Shown here piece after piece: positions 46,178-58,678 of a stretch of DNA of 64,000 nt; the first letter of the stretch is position 1; every line of letters starts with the position of its first letter. A program made the translations under genes and the position numbers. The notes below the pieces were generated by a model that had not been told where the DNA came from, ran no database searches, and saw nothing but the letters and a program-made list of their open reading frames with translations. The stretch is from Zygnema circumcarinatum (taxonomy: Eukaryota > Streptophyta > Zygnematophyceae > Zygnematales > Zygnemataceae). The DNA is taken from assembly GCA_037447605.1 (NCBI GenBank), contig CM074804.1, positions 5,450,717 to 5,514,716 of the forward strand, written 5' to 3'.

Positions 46178-47450
46178 GCAGTAGCGCTTTATAGGTCAGT
46201 TGAGTTTTCTTATCTGTCAGGTATCTGTAGGAGCCTGTTGTCGGTATAAGCAGTCTTCTTCTGAACCTTTTCCGCGGCTCCTTCAAAAGAAGCGGAACGT
46301 TTGACACAGCCAAAGTTGCAGGTCCCAGTGCCAATGTCGGGGAATACTCGCCATCTTAGTCAAGCTCTGTAACACCAAGTGATACTCTGTTGCCGCTCCC
46401 TTCCGCCAATGAGTAGTCCCCTTTTGACTGTCAGCCAGAAATTTAGATGCAAGGGTATGTGTACCTAGCCGCCCTTCCCATCCTCATTCCGGACTAGTGA
46501 CTTTTACATTGGTTTCCTCCAACTTTTGGAACTCCTGTACATTCCTAACCAGTTCTGAACCGCTGAACTCCTACTTGTGGGATCACTCATTGTCATCTTC
46601 GCTTTTGATGAACTTCCACGGTGATGTTTCCTGCCTCGTGAACTCCCTTGGCTGATCACCAGAGAGTGAGAGAGCGAATTGTCTCTTTGAATTGCTGAGC
46701 CTGCAGCTTTGAGGCTGTCTGGCCACCTGCTTTATGGTTACATGCTACAAGGAACAGCAACAATTCGGCAGAACAAGGCGGTCAACCTCAGGCAGGAGCA
46801 GTGAAACGCCGCTCAGTGCTCTTACACGATGGTGTGTGTTGCCGGCAATCGTGATACTTTAATTATGTCCAGGGTTCATGTTAGTGACGTGTACCCCTGC
46901 GGCGACATGTGTCACTGTTGTCAAACAAATTGCAGCGATCACTTTGGAGTCAACTCGCTTTGGCGCTTTGAATCACACTCGACTCCTGCGGAGCTCTACC
47001 TCCTGTGGTCAGTGATAGCGCCGGAGGCCCTGTCATCACGGTGTTACCCTTGTCCTCCACTGAACTGCCTCCATCAATGCCAAATCATCCATCCATCCAT
47101 TCGTTCTTTCTGAATTGCCTCTCCTTCCTCTGTTCCCAGCGTAGATAGCGCCCCCGGCCGGGCCCGAGGCCGCACTCCCTCCCCCCTTCAGAGCAGAGTC
47201 CCACTTCCTGCTGACCGGACGCTGCGCCGCACGCCAGCTGGCATTTGCCGGCCGCCCGCCGATGCCGGCGCCGGCCGGCCTCGCGACTGCCACGCCGACT
47301 GCCGAGAGCGGCGGCTACCGGAGGCCTCCGGCCCGCTGTCGCCGGTCGCCGGCGCCGTCTTGACGGCGGCACCTGCCGGCTGCCGGACACAGGAAGCGGT
47401 GAACCTGTTTAAAAACCCGCACGTGCGGCATGTCCCTGCGCCATTCCTTG

Positions 47451-47486
<36 letters not shown>

Positions 47487-47536
47487 CTAGCCATAGACCG
47501 ATGGGCGGAGGAAACCCTAAAGCAGGCCGGGGGGCC
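46178..47536. promoter_or_regulatory. Intergenic region, then GC-rich promoter of katanin p80
   Basis: 46,178-47,110 should hold the cullin 3 3' UTR and shows nothing further. 47,140-47,420 is GC-rich with GCCGGC palindromes and GACTGCCACG at 47,285-47,294, closely resembling the LSF2 promoter at 1,132-1,141. A TGCC run is at 47,449-47,486. Open frames here are compositional. Confidence 0.5.
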
Positions 47537-50500
47537 ATGGAGGAGCGAGGAGCTGCGGGAGAGGAATTGAGAAGGGGATTTGGCGTATGACGGGAGGAAA
47601 AATTTAGGGATAGGGATATGGAGGGTGTTTCGGAGGAGCTGTTCAGGGGGGGATTTGGAGACGGAGGGCTGATGTTTGCAATGATGGTGTAGTGCTGTGA
47701 TTTCAGCGGTGGATTGGATTGGGAAGCAGAATAAACTCAATGAAGCGTTTGGCCTGGGGGTCTCGTGAGATGTCTGGGACAAGAGATTGAAGAGTGTGGG
47801 ATATTTAGCAGTTTTTATGGTTTTTACGAAGCAGGATTTACGGTGACGGTTTTTGCAGCGTTTAATGTAGGAATAGACGTCAGCTGTTTGGCCTTTTTCT
47901 GGTGAATGCAAGCAAAAGGCTGTTCAAGAGCAGGGATTTTGGCAGGGTAAGCGACAGAAGCAGCAGAGCGAAACGAAATTGAAAGGATGGCAGGGAGTTC
48001 ACCAAAACGAGTGCGCAAGATTCGTATCCATCAGCATGTTTTGAGATGACTAATCTTTTCATTACTGGCTCGGCACTCGGGCTTCCATGCGTGGCTCTCG
48101 CCAGTTGTTATTTATCAGAAAGTTATCTTTTGTGAAAACAAAAACATTTCTTTCCCAGAACAGTATTTCACTGTTCTTCTTCAGAACTTCGGTGAAACTT
48201 AGCTTTTTTTCTCTAGGTTTCCTTTGCTATCAATATTAATTTGCCCAAATGCTTCATGACTATCAACTTCAGCAACCCCGAGTGGAAATAACGCAACTGA
48301 GTCGTTTTACTGCTCAGTAGCCGCAGTATCACTGAATTTACGACAGTCTTGCAGAGAAAGGAATTGTCTGGGAAGCCTTGACCATCGTGCAGACGAGTTG
48401 GTGGGACATGCCTTTAATGTCAACTGTGCGAAATTTGGAAAAAAGACAACTGGAATGTTCTTTACGGGAGGGGAGGACCACAAAGCGCACCTCTGGAGAC
48501 TGGGCGTGGACGAGCCTTTAGCGGTATGCTAAGATGCCATTACTACCTTGAAACTTTGTTTCTTTGCACGTTCGGTGGATGTGCCATAGTTCCACATCAA
48601 ATGTCAAGTCTTGGCGGCGTGTGATAATTCTGGCATGTAATACTTTTTGGAAACATCCTTGGCATGCACAGTACATTCGTTGTAAGGATGTCTGTGACTG
48701 GTTGGGAATGCAGACCTTAAGCGGTCACACGAGCGCTCTGGAATGCCTCACATTAGACAGGAAGAACGAGGATACTTTGATTGCTGGTGCAGCAAGCGGT
48801 TCAATTAAGCTTTGGGACCTGGAACAGGCAAAAGGTATTGAAACGCACTCATATCCATTACATCATGGCAATCTCCAGAAGATCTAAGGCAAGTAGGAGC
48901 CGTCGTAGGCGTTCGCGTCTTTCTAATAAACACAGAATTATTCAGGTTTCAGAAACGTTCACTATTGTGAACATTGTTCTCCAGCTGTTTCTGCAGTCCT
49001 TGTTGTATTGTTTGTAAAGGTACTCATTTTTATCCTCTCCCTTGCAAGAAGTCACGTGATTGCAGATGGTCTTTTGTACCTTTCTTTTTTGATTTCTTTG
49101 GTGCATTGAAAGAGTTTCTCCTTTTCCAGCAGTTGAGCCTGTTATGGATAGAGAAAGAAGGAACTGGACTGTTTAGAACGGACTGATACTCACGTCGTTC
49201 TAGGTGTTACATCGTGTATTTTGAAATTGATCTGCTCCCAGTTTTTAACTTGTTTGCATATTTTTGCATTTGCAGTTGTTCGAACCATGGCTGGGCATCG
49301 ATCGAACTGTGTTACTCTGGATTTCCATCCTTTCGGGGATTTCTTTGCATCAGGTTCTGCCGATATGAGCCTGAAGGTGTGGGATACTCGGCGAAAAGAT
49401 TGCATTCACACGTATAAGAGCCACACTCGTGTTGTGAATTGCGTTAAATTCAGCCCCGATGGCCGCTGGGTTGTTTCAGCCGGAGGAGATGGTGTGGTCA
49501 AGGTATATTCCTTCGTCATTGCCATGTTGCACCCGGCACTTAGGAGTAGCCATATACACTCAGAGCTGTTTAGAGCCTCTTCTTGCAATTTTGAGTTGAT
49601 ACTTGTTAACCTTCTCAGGACTTAATGCCACTGAAACAGATTTCTTTATGTCCCAGACAACTTTAAGCCTTTTTCGCATATGGCTGTTTGTGATAGTAAC
49701 CTTGGATGGGGTTTCCTGCAGCTGTGGGATTTGACAGCTGGAAAGCTAATGAGGGACTTCAGTTTCCATAATGGGTCGGTTAATGCACTGGACTTTCACC
49801 CACAAGAGTTCTTGCTAGCATCAGGTACCCTTCAAATTATGTCGTTTTAGCCGGTTAGTTATGCAGACTCAATTTTCACTGCCTTCGCATTTGCTCTCAG
49901 TTCGGTTTTTCAGCGTACTTCTTCAAAAACCAGCTCTGCGCAGCTATAGGATACTCACAATGTAATGATAGTGCCACGCTTTAGAATGTTGAGATAAAGT
50001 ACAGTAATACGTGCAAAGTTGCTTTGACATTGCGAACGATTGTTTTCCCATCTGGACTGCGGGCACCTTTGATGGAATGTCATAAAACACATTCCATAGA
50101 ACACCTGTTTTGTCGACTGTGTTTAGACCCAATTTCAGAACGGTTTATATTTTACTGGCTCTGCAGGTTCTTCAGATCGGACCACGAAATTTTGGGACTT
50201 GGAAACCTTCGAACTTGTCGGTTCAGCAGGGCCTGAGGTTTGTTGCACATATGCTTGAGCGATAGCTAAGCCTTCTAGCCTTCTTGGCTTTAGTAGCTAG
50301 ACGATTTCAGATTCTGAAACTAGCATGCCAATTGTTTGGGTAGAGTTGCCGTCAAGTTACTGCTTGTTATGAACTTCTCACCGATTCCATCAGCCTATTT
50401 TGAATGCCTCTTGTTCTGATCATGCGAGGATTGATCTAATGCCATTGTTGTGCAGACTGGTGAGGTCCAGAAAGTGGTTTTTACTCCAGAGGGGAAAACG

Positions 50501-53500
50501 TTGTTAACCGCCACAGAGGAAAGTTTGAAGGTATGCACTTCTTTGGCAACACCGTAAGGTATTAACAGCTATTGTAAATTTCCCCATAACTGTTTGTCCT
50601 TCCAGTCAGCATTAATGTCAGAGATCACAAGTCCAGTTTTTTGGGACAGTAGTCAAAGTTGGGAATCGTTGAAGGCCGCAGGGTGTTTAGAGTCATGGAA
50701 AGGAATGGTATGCGACATTGGCAAAAGCATGACCCTTCTCTTCAAAAACTTTCATGTTGTGGACCTTGGTGACAAAGGTTGAGTCATGGACCTTAATATT
50801 GGAGGCAGAATTTCGCTGACAGAAGCTGCCTGCCTGCCTGCCTGTCTGCCTGCCTGCCTGCTATATTTTTTCCAGACGGTTGAGGTGCAGTCACACTGCA
50901 TTTGGCTAAGTGCAGCATGTGTGTCAATTTAGAGCACGTTCAAGGCAGATAACACTAGTTCGAGTTTGGCGTTGGTGCCAGGTTTGGGGTTGGGAGCCAA
51001 TGAGAAACTGGGAGACCGTGTCTATGAAGTGGGCATCTCTGGGTGACGTCACCATCAAGGACGGCTTACTTCTCGGATGTTCTGTCAATCAGCCAAAGTC
51101 TGGCGTATGGGCATTGGACTTATCGGTAAGTTTTGAATTTAGCTTTCTCCTAGTTTTCTATTAAACTACTAAACGTGCTTTGTTTCAACAAAAGTTTGCA
51201 CTTCTAAGCAGAGTCTTTTTGTTTTTTTATCTGGGATTCAGTCGACCAGTTAAATCCTGAGTCTGTGCCCAGTTGACCTTGTAGAATGCACGTTAGATGC
51301 TGACAGGTGTTTTCTTTTATGGGAGTTTCAGAAAGTGGCTCCTTTTGCACCTGAGCCTGCAAGGAAGGCGAGTAGCAGACGACTCAGTTCTTCTGCAACA
51401 TCTCAAGTTCATCCAATTGAGATATCGCCCCCACTTTCTTTAAAGTCGCCACCCTCATCTGTCGAGATGGCTGCCAGAGAAGCCAAGGCATCGCCTTTAG
51501 CAGGTATGTTTGCTTTCTCCCAGCGGCACTTTTCTTCTGTTTTCTTGTCATTTTCTGTCCCTTCTCTCTTCTCATCTCTGTGGTTTTGACTAGTATGTTT
51601 GTGTAGGAAGTTGTCAGAATGTGTGGAGTTGAGGGACCCATGTTCGATACCCAGATATCTGTCAATTACCCCCGGGCATGAAGGTAGGAATTTGGTCAAC
51701 AGGCGTTTCTAACTTGATCATGCCTCTCGGTCAGGAGTCCCTGGTGGGGCCTCTTTCAGCTTCACGTCGTGTTTATGTAGTGGCATAAGTATTTACCTTA
51801 GGACGGAAGACTGGTTCAGTTTTCCTCGAGTCTTGCATTGTATGAGCCTTCTTGTGGGTGCGTATGGCATTTGCCACCTGCCGACATGATTAGTGAAGGA
51901 TCGCAGACAAACCGAGTTGCTTGGCGAACTTGTTGCTTCAGATTTCCAGAGAGAGTATGGATGCCAAGTCACTCTATGGGCATGTAATAAGGAAAGATAT
52001 TTGTGGAAACGTGTAAGGCTTTTGGCACAATCGCCAGGGAAGCGAGTTTGGCAGTCAAGATGTGTTTGCCTCACAAATAGGAATTATCATGAATCTGTCT
52101 GATGAGCAAAGAAATGTTGTGACGAACCATCACATCACTTGTAAACTTCGATGCTGGCATCAGCAGTAAGCAAATCAAAGAGAAATTGATTTGACTTCAC
52201 TTGTTAGGAGCCATTCTGGATTACTGACCCCATGCCACTTCCAGTTTTTCCTTGCTCCAATTCCCCTATCATATTGATGAATTTATTTCAATTTGTACTC
52301 GCACGTTTTTTTATCAATGCATGCCTACCCTTCTGCTTCGGAAAGGTTGAGAAAAGTCCGCTCATAGCTGTTGAAACCTCAAAGAACAGCTGAAACCATT
52401 TTTGCGACTCTGATTGCATTCAGATATAGTCAGCTTGCTTCTTGTTACTGCAGGCAGAGTCCTTGGAAAATCAAGCTGCTTGATGTGCCTCGCTTACTAG
52501 ATTGAAGGTGGGAAGAGTATGGCTGGCACGGCTTATTATGGGCCATATGGCACAAGCTAGACTTTAATGTACCTTCTGTTTGACAGTGATTACCCCTATA
52601 AAACTGTTTTCAGACAGTAGGCAATGATGTAGATGCTGGGATTTTGTGGACGGCGCAGGGAGACTACCATGCTTGAAGTCCGAGACCTGTCACCATGCGG
52701 GAGCCTGTGAAACAAGTGAGAATCAAAGTAGCAATAAACTTGTTCCCTCAAGGAACATTAGGGCATGTTCCCTTAAAATGGAGTATGCATATATTTGTCT
52801 GTAATCCAGTGTGGTCTCTTGCACTTCTGTTGTTTCCGGGGTTTTATTTTGGCATGAATTTTTTGTGTAAATCGTCACTGTGAGAGTAAGCTGACATTTG
52901 AAAGTGGACTGGAGAGACTTAAGTGTCCATGAAAAAAAGGTGTGGTTCTAACAACAATGACTCAAAGTGGGAATGCTGATTACTTAGTATCCCTGAAGCT
53001 GTCTCAGAGGTGGGATCAAAGTTACACAGATAGAATGACACGCTTCACCTTTTTCGGAGCGATTTTCATGGAGAGCAAAAAATCTGTGTGCTCAAGTGAA
53101 TTATGCTGAACCTTATAGGAGCATTTCAAGCTGCGTGGAATATCTTTTTTTTCTGCTTGCCTGATATATGTTATTGGTATCGCCATCCTTTACATCAGTG
53201 TAGTCCATTGCCCAACTGTTGGGTGAGTACTTGATGTATCTGTGCATTTTGATGAAGGAAATGGAAAAAGGTTTTTCTTCGTTGCTTTGCAACTAGAAGT
53301 GATTGAATTTTGTGTTTCTATGTCATCGTAGTGTAGTTCATAGCGGGAATTGGGCTCTCCACGCAAGAGAGTGGCTTCACATTGTCTGAGTTTCTGTTTG
53401 GCAACTTCCGTGTGTTTGCAGGCAGGCCTGAGAAGACGGTCCAGTCCCAATCATTATCGCTGCCTAGCACTCCTCCAAACCGCCCACCTCCGTCTCCCCT

Positions 53501-56500
53501 TAGAGCAAACTTCACAACCACGACTGTGTCGTCACGTCAGAAATTGGCTCAACCAAGATTGGTTAACCCGTCTCCTGACCAGCAGTTGACTGCCTCTGCA
53601 AAGTCGTCGTCGAGGGGAAGACGAGCCTCACTTGGACCCGCTGCTGATATGTCAACTAACTCACGGGAGGGTGCATTGTCGCCTTTGGAAATTCCTCGAA
53701 GTCCTCCTTCAGAGAGTATGACTGAAAGGAAGCGGTCCGGCTCAACAATACGACGGGCATCTATTGGGTTCTTTTCTCAAGTACGGGTAAGGAATGATGG
53801 CGAGTCTGAGGAACTCCCAACTCCGATTGCCTACGTCATGGCTCTGGACTCCTCTGTCCCATCTGTCAGTTCAGTTGAAAATTCACGTGCAGCCAGTGAA
53901 GCTTCCCTTTCGAATCTTGGAAATGCTGCGGACTACTCGGGCAGGGTCATTGGAAGAAAGCTTGACGATGGGGTATCGCGCCCATCCAGATCTGCAGAAC
54001 CATCACCTCCACTTTCTCCACGGAAAGGAAAAAAAGGGAGGCCGCAAGGCAGTGGGCTTAATTATACATCGAGCTTTGCCATCGGTAATGAAAATGGGGG
54101 GGCGCGTGATGGAGACAACGATTTGAAAGTAATACCAGAACCGAACAAACTATTGGAGGGACGGAAATCAATCGAACACAAAGGCGTTAACAGCTACACA
54201 GGAGCAAAAAGCTTTGTCGACATTGACTTGAAGCTACCAATCTGGCCAGTAGGTGCTTTGCAAACAAATGGTAGTGATAGTGGGCGGCCGTTAGCATCTT
54301 CTGAACCTACCATTGGTCATTTGAGGTCAAAGGAAAAGGTGTTGTTCTCTTCCTCATCTAGCACAGTTTCAAGAAGTTCACCGATTGAAGAACCAGGGAC
54401 GGTTTCCAAAACACAGTCAGCGTTTCGTGATAGTAATATTGATGAACGGGTAATCGAAGGAGGGAATCAATCGACAGCAGACGCAAGGGACACACTGCAA
54501 AATGGCATTGACCAAGGGAACTCATCTTTTTCGCTGCCAAAGTCCTCAGGCCAGCCTCAGGTTTCAACAGCAGGGCAGAATCGAGTTTTGACTAGCGCTG
54601 AAAAACCTGTTCTTCGACCAATGCCTGGTAAGCTTGCTTATTCTTGCCAACTTTTTTTTTACCTGGGCTGGGCGTTTTGCCATAAACGTTGGCGTCGCTT
54701 GACTGAAGAGGTTGGTATTTCAAACAATGACTTTTTCCTCATTGCCTGGGATGTCTGGGGATAGGTGGGTTTGTGAACGATGCAGCGCATCCCTCCACCA
54801 CAGCTGTCTATAGTAGTGGTGTTCGAAGAGTTGTTACTCCAGAGTCGCTATCTGCAGGTAAATACATGCAAAATGGTGGTATGATGACATGTTGTCTCGC
54901 ACTCATTGAACAGTAGGACCCCCTGTAACCTTTTCATGGTGCAAGTACGTTTGCCTTTTTCGTTCAGATGCTAGTAATCTAGAGCTCCTGCTACATCGTC
55001 GGGCTTTGTTTGTGTATTCTTGAGTGCATGTATTTTAATGCGATCCTTCCTTATTGCAGTGCCGGCAAGAAATTTGTGTGATGACCTTTTGGACACTTAT
55101 TAATTCCATTGGTCATGGCAGCAGGACCTGCGTGATTGCAAAAAAAAGAATAGAAAAAGAAACCATTATAGAGTGTTTTCTACAAGCAAACGCATCAACA
55201 ACAACTTAGGAGCAAAAAACCTTGTTGATAGTGACTCAGAAGCTGCCAATCTGGCCTTTTTGCAGAGTAGTAATTGTGGGAGGCGAAGAATAAGTGCGAT
55301 GGCTTTATCGGCCTTAAAGACTTTGCATTTTTCAATACTTCTTAGAATCAAGGCCCCTCTCAGATGGCAAGAGAGCTGCTGTGTAGGCTCCAGCCTCACT
55401 ATCAGATGGCATGCCAGAATTCGTTTATCTGGAATCCAATGATGAAAAACGAGGTTTTAAAACGAGGTTGCTATAGTCGCTTAGTGGAAACATGAGAAAG
55501 AGATTAGTTGTGGGGGTAGAGATGGGCCTAATCCCGACTCGCCTGGGGTCGATACTCACTTTGTACTCGCACGTTTGGGCGCTGTCCATTGTTCGCAGGA
55601 CGGGAAAATGCAGCGAACGGTGCTCTGCCGCTTGGGACAATACCGAGCAGGACATCAAAGCTATCAAAGATTGGTGCTCAAGGAGAAGCGAAACCACTTC
55701 GTCTCGATGTGGCAGCATTCCTTCCAGTGAGTCTTTCTGCAAGGTTCCCTCGTTGTGCTAGTCTATTGCGAAATGAGAATACAGCATTTGCTATTTATTC
55801 TGTTCTGTGGGCAATATATTGATTTTTCTGTTTACAAAAACAATGTGGCCATTACTGTATGAGGTCACGCTGTTTCTATGATTGAAGTAGCTTATTCTTT
55901 GACTCAGTTGGTCTTGCAGCGTTTTTATTTATCTTTTCAGCCAGTGATTTTTGCTCTATTTCCATGTTTCACATGGCAAGTTCCGTGAAAATAGTCATGG
56001 AGTTCATTTGCCAGCCAGTGTGTTTGGAAGGGGAACAAGTATTGCATGTGCAGCTGTATCTGAAATCTTTAAGATCTTGTTTGTGTCGTGTCGAACGCAG
56101 AAAGGTGCCCTGGTAGTGGAGACAGACGGCGAGGAGGTTCAAAATGTGAAGGATGATGAGGTGATAGAGGAGTTGATGGAGCAGCATCAAGCTATGAATG
56201 CCATTCTACAGACCCGGCTCACAAACCTACAGGTCCAATGCTTTCTTGACAGAGTGAAATGCCGAGCACCTTCCTATTAACTGGATGTAATTACTGAAGC
56301 AGCTGCCTTCAACTGTTTGCCATACATGTTTCTGTTTGACCGCAGTAAATGAGTAAAATTCGACATCCTAGAGAGTTGTGAAGCGGGGTAGGTCAGGTAC
56401 AGTGTACCTCAGGAGGGTCCACCTATGAAGAAATGCTGTAGACATGGTGATAACTTCACCCTTCCTACTATGTGTCAGCAATCCTAACGTGTTTCTTGAT

Positions 56501-58678
56501 GTTCCTCTATGGTTGGCAGGCAGTGAAATCCTTTTGGCTCAAAGATGATGTGAAAGGCACGGTGGAGAAGATGGAAAGAACTGCAGACCTTTCGGTAGGT
56601 CGTGTGGCAAACTGCACTCGAGGCTGCTGTGCTAGTTGCATATAGGAAGGGAGCTGGAGGGGCCTCATATGAGGGGTGTTGGGGAGCCAATGCCTTTCTC
56701 CTTTATTTGGTTGCCGTAAGCCCTAATTTCCAGATGGTTCTCCCTATCACCTTGCTGTCTCCCATCATAGTTACGACGATAGGAGCCTACATATACAGCC
56801 TATGGCGTCTAGCTGACTCATCCACGAGTTCTTCAATGGTGTGAACTCGAACAGGAACCAAAATTCTAGTTCTGTGGCGGTGCATCCATGGTCACGCTCT
56901 GTGGGCTCTTTTATGCCTGGGCAGATGAAATAAAAGAAAGAACAGATTTGACTCGATTATCAAAGATACAGAGCTGGCTTTAACCCCTGTTGAAGGTCTC
57001 CCTGGTTCCAGGTGGTGGTAGACGTGTTAAGCGTTATTGTAATTCACTCAGGTATATTCACGTTGGAAGCATGTGTGGTCGTCCTCCCGCTGTTGGACGA
57101 TCTTTTGTGCAGTAAACATGACAGGTGAGAAGAATCTGTCGAGTCTTAGTGCCTCATGGGTCCTATTAGAAATGGCGGTGTTTTTCATCACCAGTTGCCA
57201 CTTTACTGGACTTTGTCAAGCCAATTTTCGGAAGAAATTGGAAGTTGTGAATGGTCCAGGAAGCAGAGATAAGGCCTGGGGTCGAGCTCATGTGGACGGG
57301 GTTGTTGATGGAACAGGTATATTGACACTGGGTTGTCGGTCTTATTGGAGCTGTTGAAGAACTTTGGAAGTATCATACACGATACACGAACTGCAAAGCC
57401 CCCACCTGGTGTGGATATTGAAGCTGAAAAGAGGTGGAGCTTCAGAATTCCCTTTTTCACTTAATCCATCGTGGTTTGACCCAAAATTGAATATTCACTT
57501 CAGTTTTTATAAATCAGAGTGTCAATCGCTCTGGGCTTCCTTAACTTTTCACCCAGGCTGTGAATGCCTGTGAGGTTTCAGACTGGCGGAAAAGTCATAT
57601 CGCTTAGAATCTATCAGAAGCTAACAGCCACGTTGAATTGCTTGGGACACTTTTTGCAAGCGTATATCACCTGCAGGGCTTGGATGACCTTCTCTTTCCC
57701 TTCTTGTCACTGATGAGGCTGTACGATGTGCGGGGTCCGAGGTGCTGACTGGTCGTCCTTACCTCTAAGCATGAACTGTTGTTGAGTTTGCCGTAGGGAG
57801 TGAGTGCCAGTTTTGGACGGTCTCTAATCCAGCCATAAAATGTTGACGACGTTGTTCATGTGAGCTCTATTAGGTCTTGATGGCACGACATTCAGAGAAG
57901 ATTCGAATGGCAGCTAGTGAAGGAATGGAGTAGCTCTGGTCTAATTTGTGATTAGTTCAACAAGCTTCTTGGGAACTTCCATGGCATTAACTCTGAAACA
58001 AATCCTAGTCACGATGCTCCGCTCGACAGCTGGCTGCAATCGATGATTTGTTCATCGAGGATGTCCAATTGATGAATTTCTGACAGTGAAGACGAAGAAG
58101 GGGGGCGCCTTTTAGGGCAAGGGTTTAGGGGTAAGGGTTTAGGGTGGGGGTTTAAGGTTGGATAAGGTGTAGGAATTACAGCAGTTGTTCTGTGCATGTT
58201 TCTCTTGCATACTCCGTCAGCTGAACCTTATTTTTGTGGGCTTGTTGTCATGGAGATCTCTGTTCTTTTCATCACCGTGTGAAGCGGGTCACTTATGATT
58301 AAAAGTCCTGAAGCGTTGTCTGAGGTGACTGCAGGCGAAATCGATGTACTGCATGCTACGCCGGATTTCAGGCGCTCTGCCATCATCTCAGTGATCTCAT
58401 CAGGTGAGGAGTTGCGCTCAACTTTCTGACTTACGAAATTGTCTGTAGAGCTTTCAGCATTAGGGGTTGACATTGTGAGCCTGTCCCCGACCCGAGGCTG
58501 TTGCCTTGACCTTTATATGCTGCTCGACCCTGCAGTGCTTGCTGGTCCACAGACCACAACTTTGCCTGTTCGGGGCCTCACTGAAAGTGCGCTTGCCTTC
58601 TGCCGTCTGGTTGGCAGGAAAGGAGGCATCACTGGGAAGGATGCTGAGAAGTGTTTTGAAGCGATCGAAAAGCTTTAA
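47537..58678 (+). CDS. KTN80: Katanin p80 WD40 subunit (KTN80), about 16 or more exons, C-terminal part incompletely resolved
   Basis: Resolved exons: 48,347-48,523, 48,714-48,834, 49,276-49,502, 49,722-49,824, 50,167-50,237, 50,456-50,530, 50,982-51,125, 51,332-51,503, 53,422-54,627, 54,765-54,857, 55,599-55,726, 56,101-56,232, 56,520-56,594 and 57,012-57,124; phases agree throughout. A first exon 47,537-47,584 ([16 protein letters not shown]) joins in phase but is a best guess. The protein regulates katanin p60 microtubule severing at branch and crossover sites. Visible: WD40 repeats ([57 protein letters not shown]), a 500-residue Ser/Pro/Arg-rich disordered middle, and the con80 helical domain ([13 protein letters not shown]...[22 protein letters not shown]). 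A terminal exon, starting 58,449 or 58,618, ends [19 protein letters not shown] at 58,678. One or more exons between 57,125 and 58,448 remain unassigned. Confidence 0.88.
50829..50864. repeat. TGCC microsatellite in a katanin p80 intron
   Basis: About nine CTGC/TGCC units with one T change, in the intron before 50,982. A similar TGCC run lies at 47,449-47,486 before the gene. Confidence 0.9.
57125..58448. other. Unresolved 3' part of katanin p80 (introns and missing exon)
   Basis: By comparison with the con80 domain, about 25-60 residues should be encoded here, but I could not fix the exon. It also contains a degenerate TTTAGGG stretch at 58,108-58,160. Confidence 0.5.
58108..58160 (+). repeat. 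Degenerate interstitial telomere-like repeat
   Basis: TTTAGGG occurs three times within about 40 bases (near 58,110, 58,126 and 58,138), separated by CAAGGG and GTAAGGG, followed by TGGGGGTTTAAGG. TTTAGGG is the plant-type telomere unit. Too degenerate to be a true telomere. Confidence 0.7.

Noticed and set aside
58335-58403. Candidate missing exon of katanin p80 (GCAG acceptor, CAG/GTGAGG donor)
   Set aside because: Splice sites look good but the phase does not fit the following exon, and the translation does not resemble the con80 domain.
58228-58473. Minus-strand frame of 81 codons starting [13 protein letters not shown]
   Set aside because: It begins with an ATG and looks protein-like, but it lies across the 3' part of katanin p80 and has no recognisable family or splice context.
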